Assembly (NCBI GenBank): GCA_937872175.1
Contig: CALMPI010000050.1
Span: 62,001-126,000 of the forward strand
DNA from: an uncultured Flavobacteriales bacterium
GTDB lineage: Bacteria; Bacteroidota; Bacteroidia; Flavobacteriales_F; PHOS-HE28
DNA length: 64,000 nucleotides
Direction: 5' to 3'
Each line of letters begins with the position of its first letter. Position 1 is the stretch's first letter. Under the pieces are notes generated by a model. It was not told the origin of the DNA. It searched no databases and saw nothing but the letters and a program-made list of their open reading frames with translations. Positions 24,982-37,025 of this stretch are shown piece by piece. The translations under genes and the position numbers were made by a program.

Positions 24982-25959
24982 ATGCCCTTGGACCGCCGCC
25001 GCTTCCTGCGCCTCAGCTCCACCGGTGCCCTGGCGTCCGCGGTGCCATGGGCACGCGCGGCCGACCTGTTGCTGCCACCCCCTTCACCGGTGCTGATCAG
25101 CACGTGGGACCACGGCCTCGATGCCAACACCAAGGCGTGGCAGGTGCTCGGTGAGGGCGGCTCCGTGCTGGATGCGGTCGTGGAAGGGGTGGCCGTGGTG
25201 GAGAACGACCTCACCAACCGCAGCGTGGGGCAGGGCGGACGTCCCGACCGCGACGGTCACGTAACGCTCGATGCCTGCGTGCAGGACCACGACGGCCGCG
25301 CGGGGAGCGTCGCCTTCGTGGAGCACTTCCCCAATCCGGTGCGCATCGCCCGGGCCGTCATGGAACGCACGCCGCACGTGATGCTCGTGGGCGAGGGCGC
25401 CGAACAATGGGCAAGGGAGAACGGCTTCGCCGAACGCCGGATCACCCTGCCCGGCGTGCAGGCCGAGTGGAAGGAGTGGGCCGTGAAGAGCGACTACAAG
25501 CCTGTGGCAAACATCGAGAACCACGACACCATCGGTCAGCTGGCCGTGGACACGCAGGGGCGCCTGGCCGGCAGCTGCACCACCAGCGGCATGGCCTACA
25601 AGGTGCACGGCCGGGTGGGCGACAGCCCCATCATCGGCGCGGGCCTCTTCGTGGACGGCGAGGTGGGTGCGGCCTGCGCCACCGGCACCGGCGAGCTGGT
25701 CATCCGCGTCGCCGGCAGCCATACCGTGGTGGAGCTCATGCGCCAGGGGGTGGACCCCACCGAGGCCTGCCGCCAGGCCGTGGACCGCATTGTGCGCCGC
25801 TCCGGCAACATCGACGGCCACCAGGTCGGCTTCCTCGCCCTGCGGGCCGACGGCGCGTTCGGGGCCTTCAGCATCTACAACGGCTTCACCTACGCGGTGA
25901 GCGACGCGTCCGGCCATCGCCTGCTCGAATCGGGCCACGTGCGGCGCTGGGAGCCCTGA
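24982..25959 (+). CDS. N4-(beta-N-acetylglucosaminyl)-L-asparaginase, Tat-exported
   Basis: A 325-residue Ntn-hydrolase of the glycosylasparaginase family, which splits the GlcNAc-Asn bond left after N-glycan trimming. The autocleavage site is ENHDTIGQLAVD: self-processing between Asp182 and Thr183 would free Thr183 as nucleophile. GSCTTSGMAYKVHGRVGDSP and ATGTGELVIR are family segments. The N-terminus DRRRFLRLSSTGALASA is a twin-arginine signal, so the enzyme is exported folded. TAACCTTG at 24968-24975, 6 nt before the ATG, is a near -7 element. The neighbouring alpha- and beta-mannosidases fit N-glycan breakdown. Confidence 0.92.
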   Translation: MPLDRRRFLRLSSTGALASAVPWARAADLLLPPPSPVLISTWDHGLDANTKAWQVLGEGGSVLDAVVEGVAVVENDLTNRSVGQGGRPDRDGHVTLDACVQDHDGRAGSVAFVEHFPNPVRIARAVMERTPHVMLVGEGAEQWARENGFAERRITLPGVQAEWKEWAVKSDYKPVANIENHDTIGQLAVDTQGRLAGSCTTSGMAYKVHGRVGDSPIIGAGLFVDGEVGAACATGTGELVIRVAGSHTVVELMRQGVDPTEACRQAVDRIVRRSGNIDGHQVGFLALRADGAFGAFSIYNGFTYAVSDASGHRLLESGHVRRWEP

Positions 25960-25968
25960 GCTCGGGGA

Positions 25969-26000
25969 TTTGGATCCCGCTGGCGCGGCGCCTACCTTTG
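25969..26000 (+). promoter_or_regulatory. Consensus Bacteroidota promoter, probably leaderless
   Basis: TTTG (25969-25972), a 20-nt spacer and TACCTTTG (25993-26000): both elements and spacing are perfect matches. The ATG at 26005 lies 4 nt after the -7 element, so transcription should begin at or within 1-2 nt of the start codon. Confidence 0.7.
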
Positions 26001-26004
26001 CCGC

Positions 26005-26331
26005 ATGCGCACCCTTCTTCTGGCGTTGCTGTTGGTGGGTTCAGGCTTCAGCGTCCGCGCGGGCGGTGGTGAGCACACGGGTTCGGCCCGCGTGGAATGC
26101 AGCCGGGCCTCCGGCCTCATCCGGCTCCATCTCGACGCCGAGCGGCGCATCGGCCGCGTGGTGCTCCAGATCGCCGACGCCAACGGACGCCTGCTCTATC
26201 GGGAGGAGGGCCGTGCCCTGCGCGAGGAACTCGTGCGCGTCCTCGACAAAGGGCTGTTCCCGAAAGGGGACATGGTGCTCACCGTCAAGGCGCGCGACCT
26301 GGACCTCACGCAGCACTTCACCATCGAGTAG
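26005..26331 (+). CDS. Small secreted protein of unknown function
   Basis: A 108-residue protein with a signal peptide (MRTLLLALLLVGSGFSVRA) and a single small beta domain (about 28-108): GLIRLHLDAERRIGRVVLQI, DANGRLLYREEG and DMVLTVKARDLDLTQHFTIE. The pattern resembles the beta-sandwich of T9SS C-terminal domains (strand, ADANGRLLY turn, final strand), but it is all there is to the protein. It starts right at a consensus promoter and converges on the anti-sigma gene. Family not recognised. Confidence 0.65.
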   Translation: MRTLLLALLLVGSGFSVRAGGGEHTGSARVECSRASGLIRLHLDAERRIGRVVLQIADANGRLLYREEGRALREELVRVLDKGLFPKGDMVLTVKARDLDLTQHFTIE

Positions 26332-26337
26332 GCCCGC

Positions 26338-27222
26338 TCACCAGGCGGCCCGCATCAAGCTGCGCAGGTCGGCGTTGCTGCCTCCCAGCGAGGCTGACGC
26401 CTCCCCATCCGAAGCGGATGCTTTCCGCCGCGACCGGCTTGTAGCCGCCACCTCGGCCATGCTCACCTCCCGTTGTTCGTCACTCAGGGTCTCGTAGTGC
26501 TGGGTGAGGGTTGTGGATGCGGGTGCCGCAGCAGCTTCCCGGGTGGAGGCCAGGTCCTCCCGTGGTTCTGCGTCTTTCATCTCCGCTTCCAGGGCGACGG
26601 CATCATCCGCCGAGGCCGGCACTTCGGCCAGGGCCGCACTGCTGAGGCCGGCCGCGGGGCGCGCGGCGGGCGCAGGTTCGGTGACCTCGATGTTCGCGGC
26701 GGTCTCCCGGTCCGCCTCCGCCTGATCACCAACGGTCGGCCGTGGGGCTTCGGTCGCGCTTTCCTCTTTCGCTGCAGCGGTGGTCTTGTCCTGCAGGACC
26801 ACCGGCTTCAGCTCGGCGAGGCCTTCCTGCTCCAGCCCGGGTCCGGGCATCCACACGGCCACGCCCACGGCGATCAGCAGGGCCAGGGTGCCGAAGGCCA
26901 GCGCCGGCCGCCAGTATTGCGCCGGGCTGGGCGGGGCCAACCAGGTGCCCACGGTGTTGAGCCAGATGCGCCACGCGGGGCGACGGGCTTCGCGGAAGGC
27001 GGCCAGCACCCGGTCGCGCACCTCCGGATCGGCCGTCACCATGGGGCCGGGGCGGCCGTGCGCCCGCACCTGCGCCAGGGTGGCCCGCAGCGTTTCGTAC
27101 TCGGCCCGGTCGGCCACATGCCGCAGCACGAAGGCCCGCTCCTCGGCCAGCAGCTCATCGAAGGCGCGTTCGCTCAACAGCGCCTCCAGGTCCTCGGGGT
27201 CGTATCGCTCACGCGCGTCCAT
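26338..27222 (-). CDS. Putative anti-sigma factor, single-pass membrane protein
   Basis: A 294-residue protein whose start overlaps the end of the ECF sigma gene by 14 nt, the standard arrangement for sigma/anti-sigma pairs. N-terminal helical cytosolic domain (about 1-100), one membrane helix (about 106-126, LAFGTLALLIAVGVAVWMPG), then a long Ala/Glu/Pro-rich periplasmic region without clear domains and a Ser/Arg-rich tail. It lacks the HxxxCxxC zinc motif of ZAS anti-sigmas. Identity rests mainly on context. Confidence 0.65.
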   Translation of the reverse strand: MDARERYDPEDLEALLSERAFDELLAEERAFVLRHVADRAEYETLRATLAQVRAHGRPGPMVTADPEVRDRVLAAFREARRPAWRIWLNTVGTWLAPPSPAQYWRPALAFGTLALLIAVGVAVWMPGPGLEQEGLAELKPVVLQDKTTAAAKEESATEAPRPTVGDQAEADRETAANIEVTEPAPAARPAAGLSSAALAEVPASADDAVALEAEMKDAEPREDLASTREAAAAPASTTLTQHYETLSDEQREVSMAEVAATSRSRRKASASDGEASASLGGSNADLRSLMRAAW

Positions 27223-27814
27223 GGTGGGGTAGGGGCATCGGGCCGAACTCCTTGAGGCGCTCGGCCAGTTTCTTCAGGGTATAGAACAGGCGGCTTTTCA
27301 CGGTGCCTTCCGAAATGCCGAAGGCCAGCGCGATCTCCTTGATGGCCAGGTCCTCCTCGTACCGCATCACGAAGGTGGCCTTCTGGTCGGGGTCCAGTTT
27401 GTCGAGCTCCTGGTCCAGCCGCCGGCGGAAGCTCGCCCGGTCCACCGCCTCGCCGGCCTGTGGTTCCTGCACCGCGCGGCCGTTGTGCCGAAGCTCGGGC
27501 ACGGCGGCGCGCCGCACCTCCTCACGGCGGTACTCGTTCTTGCACATGTTGTTGGCCACGCTGAAGAGCCAGGTGCGGAAGGGCCTCGACGGATCGTACT
27601 GGTCCGGCCGCTGTGCCAGCTTGGCGAACAGGTCCTGCAGCATGTCCTGCGCCCGTTCCCGATCGCTCCATAGCATGCGGTGGAAGTAGTTCAGCACGCG
27701 CCCGTGGTAGCGGTCGTACAGCTCGGCGAACGCGCGTTCGTCCCCGCGCACCACGAGCTCCATGAGGCGCTCGTCGCTGGCGTTCCGCCGGTCGGTGCCG
27801 AACAGGGATCCCAT
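27209..27814 (-). CDS. ECF sigma factor
   Basis: A 201-residue sigma-70 family ECF factor. Region 2 spans DERAFAELYDRYHGRVLNYF to DMLQDLFAKLA and FRTWLFSVANNMCKNEYRR; region 4 has LDPDQKATFVMRYEEDLAIK and the HTH EIALAFGISEGTVKSRLFYT. The linker (about 95-125) is longer than minimal. It lies 2 nt after the stop of the upstream 362-residue gene and overlaps the anti-sigma gene, so the three are probably one operon. Regulon unknown. Confidence 0.9.
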   Translation of the reverse strand: MGSLFGTDRRNASDERLMELVVRGDERAFAELYDRYHGRVLNYFHRMLWSDRERAQDMLQDLFAKLAQRPDQYDPSRPFRTWLFSVANNMCKNEYRREEVRRAAVPELRHNGRAVQEPQAGEAVDRASFRRRLDQELDKLDPDQKATFVMRYEEDLAIKEIALAFGISEGTVKSRLFYTLKKLAERLKEFGPMPLPHHGRA

Positions 27815-27816
27815 GG

Positions 27817-28905
27817 TCAATGCGGCAGCACGCCGAGGCGGTACAGTTCGTTGGTGGCGCCGATGCGGTCGGCCAGCCGGCGCAGTTCCTGCTCGGTGCG
27901 GGCCATGCCCGCTTCGTCGTTCACGGCGCGGTAGTGGCGCAGCAGCACGCTGCCGGCCACCAGGTAGTTCCAGGAGAGCGGGCCCGCCTCGGCGGTGCGG
28001 TGCATGCGCTGCCAGCGGGTGGCCAGTTCGGCGATGGGTTCGCCGTTGCCCCCGGCCCGGAGGGTCAGGCCGGTGAGCGCCGACCGGTCGTGCCACGGGG
28101 CCAGCAATTCGCCCGGCAGGCTCAGCCCCAGATGGACCGGCCTTGCGGTGGCCTGTGGCAGGGCGTTCACCACGCCCTGTGCGGTACCCGGTGGTGTACC
28201 CGTCGCGCCCGCCTCGCGCCAGACGCGCTCGCGGTACGCGGCGTCCGCCAGCAGGCGTGCGTCCACCACCAGCACATCGGTCCGCCGGCCATCGCGCTGC
28301 TGGGCGGCGATGGCGGGGTAGGTGTCCAATTCACCGCCCAGCAGCAGCACGCCTCCCCGGTCCACCGAGGCCAGCAGGTCCTCCGCCATCAGTTGAAGGC
28401 CCCTGGCCACCAGCTCGCGGTCGCGCAGTTCCACGGCGGCCAGCTTCAAGCCTGCCTGATCACCCTGACGGAGGGCCCGCGTCATCCGCGGTACCACCAG
28501 GTCCGCCGCACTGCGGTCCAGTGCCAGCGCGGCGTCCAGCGAGGAGAAGGCCGTGGCTTCCGGGAAGTGCTGGTAGTAGGTGGCGAGGTGGGCGTTCACG
28601 CTGCCCGGCGCGATGCGCTCCAGGTCGTGCGCCGCCTCCTCCAGGCGCGCGGCGTCGGCGGCGGCGATGCGGCCGTTGCCACGGGCCAGCGCGGCCTGGC
28701 GTTCGTTGCTGTACCACTGGTAGCGGGCCGCGGCATCGTCCGGATGGGCGTTCACCGCAGAGTTCCACGCGTTGCTGTTGCGCAGCAGGTCGCGCTCGTT
28801 CCAGGGCCCCTGCAGGTTGTTGGCCGGGGCGGGCAGGCTGGGCGCGGCCTGGCCGAAGGACCGACCGCACACGGCCAGCAGCGCGAGAAGGAGAAGGGCA
28901 CGCAT
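27817..28905 (-). CDS. Secreted protein of unknown function upstream of an ECF sigma gene
   Basis: A 362-residue protein with signal peptide (MRALLLLALLAVCGRSFGQ). The rest is largely alpha-helical and Ala/Leu/Arg-rich with TPR-like stretches in the first half (NAWNSAVNAHPDDAAARYQW, DAARLEEAAHDLERIAPGSV), then an alpha/beta part (GGVLLLGGELDTYPAIAAQQ, RTDVLVVDARLLADAAYRER) and a final helical part. No family recognised. Its position 2 nt ahead of the sigma factor suggests co-expression. The start faces a palindromic divergent promoter at 28963-28977. Confidence 0.7.
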   Translation of the reverse strand: MRALLLLALLAVCGRSFGQAAPSLPAPANNLQGPWNERDLLRNSNAWNSAVNAHPDDAAARYQWYSNERQAALARGNGRIAAADAARLEEAAHDLERIAPGSVNAHLATYYQHFPEATAFSSLDAALALDRSAADLVVPRMTRALRQGDQAGLKLAAVELRDRELVARGLQLMAEDLLASVDRGGVLLLGGELDTYPAIAAQQRDGRRTDVLVVDARLLADAAYRERVWREAGATGTPPGTAQGVVNALPQATARPVHLGLSLPGELLAPWHDRSALTGLTLRAGGNGEPIAELATRWQRMHRTAEAGPLSWNYLVAGSVLLRHYRAVNDEAGMARTEQELRRLADRIGATNELYRLGVLPH

Positions 28906-28962
28906 GGGTTCCGAAGCCCTGTACACGCCACGTGCCGATCGGTTCGATCGCCGGGCCGGGGC

Positions 28963-28977
28963 TACCTTTGCAAGGTA
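28963..28977. promoter_or_regulatory. Palindromic divergent promoter element
   Basis: TACCTTTGCAAGGTA is a perfect inverted repeat. Read on the plus strand it gives TACCTTTG (exact TAnnTTTG) 12 nt before the DUF493 gene; on the minus strand TACCTTGC (one mismatch) for the 362-residue gene and the sigma operon. The same 15 bp would serve both directions. Confidence 0.55.
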
Positions 28978-28982
28978 CGCGC

Positions 28983-29258
28983 ATGCTGAGCGAAGAGGTG
29001 AAAGAGCGGCTCCGGCAACGGCTGGACCAGGTGCACGAGTGGCCCTCGGTGTACATGTACAAGTTCATCTTCGAGCCCGACGACCAGCGGCTGGCCGCCG
29101 TCACCGCGCTCTTCCCGCCCGAGGCCGAGATGCTCCGCAAGTACTCCACCGGTGGCCGCTACCTCAGCCTCACCGTCACCGAGGTGATGATGAGCGCCGA
29201 GGATGTGGTGGACCGGTACGACCGCGCGTCCGCCATCGAGGGCCTCATCGTGCTGTGA
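28983..29258 (+). CDS. DUF493 / YbeD-like protein
   Basis: A 91-residue protein of the DUF493 (YbeD) family: small alpha-beta fold with WPSVYMYKFIFEPDDQRL and the YLSLTVTEVMMSAEDVVDRY segment ending in AIEGLIVL. YbeD has an ACT-like fold and has been discussed as a regulatory domain, but the function is not known. Followed after 9 nt by a small membrane protein and a beta-barrel gene, probably one operon. Confidence 0.82.
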   Translation: MLSEEVKERLRQRLDQVHEWPSVYMYKFIFEPDDQRLAAVTALFPPEAEMLRKYSTGGRYLSLTVTEVMMSAEDVVDRYDRASAIEGLIVL

Positions 29259-29267
29259 TCCCTGACC

Positions 29268-29642
29268 ATGGAGAACCTGCGGATCGCCCTCACCATCACG
29301 CTCAGCATCCTGCTGGTGCTGGTGCTGTTCCGGCGTTTCCGCGACCGGGTGGTGCGGCACGAGCTGCCCGTGGCCGGGCATGCCGAGCTCCTCGGCCTGC
29401 AGGTGGCCTACCATCCCGCGCGGCTGCTGGTGCGGGTGCGCATGCCCCAGGCCCGCTCGCTGTCGTGGACCCTGCTCGACGAGGCCCACCGTGAACTGCA
29501 TCGCTGGCCGGACCAGCCCCTCCACGCCGGTGAGCAGGCGGTGGAACTGGCGCTCGATGCCCGCGCCGACGGCATCTACCACCTGCAGATGGCCTCGGAC
29601 GGCCAACGCACCATCCGCCGGTTCCGGCTCGCCCAGGCATGA
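29268..29642 (+). CDS. Small membrane-anchored protein
   Basis: A 124-residue protein with one N-terminal membrane helix (IALTITLSILLVLVLF, about 6-21) followed by RRFRDR, so the C-terminal domain's side is ambiguous. The rest is a beta-rich domain (LQVAYHPARLLVRVRM, SLSWTLLDEAHRELHRW, VELALDARADGIYHLQM) that looks like a T9SS-domain-like sandwich. No family recognised. Overlaps the next gene by 4 nt (ATGA). Confidence 0.6.
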   Translation: MENLRIALTITLSILLVLVLFRRFRDRVVRHELPVAGHAELLGLQVAYHPARLLVRVRMPQARSLSWTLLDEAHRELHRWPDQPLHAGEQAVELALDARADGIYHLQMASDGQRTIRRFRLAQA

Positions 29643-30313
29643 TCCGCACGCTTCGCCTCCTGCCCCTGGCCGCGGCCGCCCTGCTGGCCCTCCGCGTCGA
29701 CGCGCAGAAGCGCCAGCCCCTGCCCGAGCCGTCCTTCACGCTGAAAGGCACCCTCGTGCTGCCCGTGCCCGTGGGGATCCCGCTCTTCAACGACCTCACC
29801 GAGAGCGTGGGCGGCTTCGACCTCTGCGCCCAATACCCGTTCTGGAAGGGGCTGGGCGTGGGCGTGGGCGGCCGGGCCACCTGGTTCGGCCTGGAGGAGC
29901 GTTCCTTCGCCCCGCAGAACATCAGCGGCGAGATCGTGCGGGCCACCTGGTTCGGCAAGCTGCAATGGGAGAAGTACACCGGTGGGCGCACCTTCATCGA
30001 ACTGGCGGGCAAGGCCGGGGTCTCCGATTACCACTACACCAGCAGCGGGGTGGGGGAGCGGCGCACCGTAAAGGCCTCCGGCCTGCACTGGGGCGGCCAG
30101 TTCACCTTTTACCTGCACGCCACGGACAACCTGGCCTTCGGCGTACAGGTGGGCTATGAGCAGGATGCCCAGACCATGAGCCCGGACAAGTTCGCTCTGG
30201 AGACCTTCCCCGGCCGCACCGTGCAGACCGAAGGGCCGCCCTTCGGGTTCCTCACGGTGGGCCTGGGCTTCAGCACGCGGTTCAGGAAGAGCGCGGATCG
30301 GGGGGAGTGGTAG
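29639..30313 (+). CDS. Outer-membrane beta-barrel protein
   Basis: A 224-residue protein with signal peptide (LRLLPLAAAALLALRVDAQ) and alternating amphipathic strands with aromatic girdles: TLKGTLVLPVPVGIPLF, GLGVGVGGRATWFGLEE, FGKLQWEKYTG, ELAGKAGVSDYHYTSS, QFTFYLHATDNLAFGVQVGY, and a last strand FLTVGLGFSTRF ending near the C-terminus. This fits a small 8- to 10-strand barrel. No specific function. It ends at a strong terminator. Confidence 0.72.
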   Translation: MIRTLRLLPLAAAALLALRVDAQKRQPLPEPSFTLKGTLVLPVPVGIPLFNDLTESVGGFDLCAQYPFWKGLGVGVGGRATWFGLEERSFAPQNISGEIVRATWFGKLQWEKYTGGRTFIELAGKAGVSDYHYTSSGVGERRTVKASGLHWGGQFTFYLHATDNLAFGVQVGYEQDAQTMSPDKFALETFPGRTVQTEGPPFGFLTVGLGFSTRFRKSADRGEW

Positions 30314-30322
30314 CGGCCAACG

Positions 30323-30351
30323 TAGAACGGCCCGCTCATCGCGGGCCGTTC
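30323..30351. terminator. Bidirectional terminator between barrel gene and clpC
   Basis: Perfect 12-bp stem AGAACGGCCCGC / GCGGGCCGTTCT, loop TCATC, between convergent genes ending at 30313 and 30372. Confidence 0.78.
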
Positions 30352-30371
30352 TGCATGGAGGATGAGAACCC

Positions 30372-32972
<2,601 letters not shown>

Positions 32973-33078
32973 GCGGTGGTTCGGCGGTGGTGCGTCCGTG
33001 GGATGAAGGTACGGTGACGAGCACCGGGGGCAAGCTATCCAATCGGGCTTCGTGCCCCCCGGTGCGACCATCGTGCTT

Positions 33079-33111
33079 TTATCCACAAGGAACTGTGCGG
33101 TCTGTGGAAAA
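33079..33111. promoter_or_regulatory. Two opposed DnaA-box-like 9-mers in the clpC-gyrA gap
   Basis: TTATCCACA at 33079-33087 is the perfect DnaA box; TGTGGAAAA at 33103-33111 is, on the other strand, TTTTCCACA, a common variant. They face each other across 15 nt in the 234-nt divergent gap. No A+T-rich unwinding element follows. Confidence 0.55.
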
Positions 33112-33140
33112 ATACGGGGGCCTCGAACCCCTCAACGAAG

Positions 33141-33148
33141 TACTTTCG
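33141..33148 (+). promoter_or_regulatory. Candidate -7 element for gyrA
   Basis: TACTTTCG, one mismatch to TAnnTTTG, 58 nt upstream of the gyrA ATG and 29 nt past the second DnaA-like box. No clear -33 element. Confidence 0.35.
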
Positions 33149-33206
33149 GGCTCCCTTTTCGGCACCCCTGGTATCACGGACCGTGCCAATGACGAATTGA
33201 CAGCCC

Positions 33207-35762
<2,556 letters not shown>

Positions 35763-35786
35763 ACCGAAGACACGACCGACCCCCTC

Positions 35787-36962
35787 ATGAAGCGTACCCT
35801 CATCCTCCTGTTCGCCGCCGGCACCCTGGGCCTCCACGCCCAGAACAGCAACGTGGTGAACGCCTACAACTACCTCCAGGACGGCGATCTGGCCAAGGCG
35901 GCCGAGTTCATCGAGCCCGCCGTCACCAACGAGGCCACCATGGGCAAGGACAAGACCTGGCGCTACCGGGGCGACATCTACCGCCTGATCGCCCTGGGGC
36001 AGGACGAGACCCTCAAGGCCCAGTTCCCCGAGGCCATGCAGCGCGCCATCGACAGCTACATCAAGGCGCAGGAGCTGGACACCAAGGGGAGCTACAAGAA
36101 CGAGATCCAGCAGAACCTGCTCGCCCTGCAGGCCGCGTCGCTCAACAAAGGCAACGATGCCTTCAGCGCCAAGGAGTATGACAAGGCCATCGCCCTCTAC
36201 GGCAACAGCGAGCGCATCGCCAAGGCCTTCGGCGCGGTGGACACGAATGCCATCTTCAACAGCGCCCTGGCCTACGAGACCAAGGGGGACGCCGCCATGG
36301 CCATCCAGCGCTACGGGGAGTGCCTCAGCCTGGGCTACGACAAGCCGGAGATCTACCGCTACAAGGCCAACCTGCAGAAGAAGTCCGGTGATGTGGACGG
36401 TGCGATCGCCACGGTACGCCAGGGCCGTACCAAGCATGTGGGCAACAAGGACCTGATCCTGGACGAGATGAGCTACCAGCTTGAGGCCGGCCGCACCGAG
36501 GAGGCCGAGAAGAGCGTGAACGAGGCCATCGCCGCCGACCCGGAGAACGCCGTGCTCTACAGCATTCTGGGCAGCCTGTACGACGCCAAGGCCAATCCCA
36601 AGGAAGGCCCCGCGCCCGCCGAGGCCGATGTGGCCAAGTGGACCGACCTGGCCGAGGAGAACTACAAAAAGAGCCTGGAGCGCGACCCCAAGTTCTTCGA
36701 CGCCTACTTCAACATCGGCGTGCTGTACAACAACCGCGCGGCCACCTGCTACAGCAAGGCCAACGGCATCAAGGACAACGCCGCCTATGAAAAGGCCAAG
36801 ACCGCCTGCGATGGGGTCTTCGTGAAGGCCGTACCGTACTTCGAAAAGGCGCACGAGCTCCGTCCGGACGACGTGCAGACGATCCAACAGCTGATGAAGC
36901 TGTATGCCAAGACCGACGACCAGGCCAAGTATGCCGCCATGAAGGCGAAGCTCGGACAATAA
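35787..36962 (+). CDS. Secreted TPR-repeat protein
   Basis: A 391-residue protein with a signal peptide (MKRTLILLFAAGTLGLHAQ) and tetratricopeptide repeats: units around GDLAKAAEFIEPAV, GNDAFSAKEYDKAIALYGNS, GDAAMAIQRYGECLSLGY, SGDVDGAIATVRQG, GRTEEAEKSVNEAIAADPEN and AVPYFEKAHELRPDDVQTI. Lys- and Asp-rich. Starts 24 nt after gyrA and may be read through from it; ends at a terminator. Probably a periplasmic scaffold protein; no specific partner evident. Confidence 0.8.
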   Translation: MKRTLILLFAAGTLGLHAQNSNVVNAYNYLQDGDLAKAAEFIEPAVTNEATMGKDKTWRYRGDIYRLIALGQDETLKAQFPEAMQRAIDSYIKAQELDTKGSYKNEIQQNLLALQAASLNKGNDAFSAKEYDKAIALYGNSERIAKAFGAVDTNAIFNSALAYETKGDAAMAIQRYGECLSLGYDKPEIYRYKANLQKKSGDVDGAIATVRQGRTKHVGNKDLILDEMSYQLEAGRTEEAEKSVNEAIAADPENAVLYSILGSLYDAKANPKEGPAPAEADVAKWTDLAEENYKKSLERDPKFFDAYFNIGVLYNNRAATCYSKANGIKDNAAYEKAKTACDGVFVKAVPYFEKAHELRPDDVQTIQQLMKLYAKTDDQAKYAAMKAKLGQ

Positions 36963-36983
36963 GGCCGTTGGCGCGTTAAGGGT

Positions 36984-37011
36984 GAGAGCTCCGGTCATGG
37001 CCGGGGCTCTC
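36984..37011. terminator. Terminator between TPR gene and fkbM-type gene
   Basis: 11-bp stem GAGAGCTCCGG / CCGGGGCTCTC (one G-T wobble), loop TCATGG, followed by TGCGTTTCC on the plus strand. Lies between convergent genes. Confidence 0.7.
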
Positions 37012-37025
37012 TGCGTTTCCAGCGG

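Noticed and set aside
32973-33206. clpC-gyrA gap as replication origin
   Set aside because: Only two DnaA-like boxes, no A+T-rich unwinding element, no dnaA, dnaN or rnpA-rpmH nearby. Kept only as DnaA-box observation.
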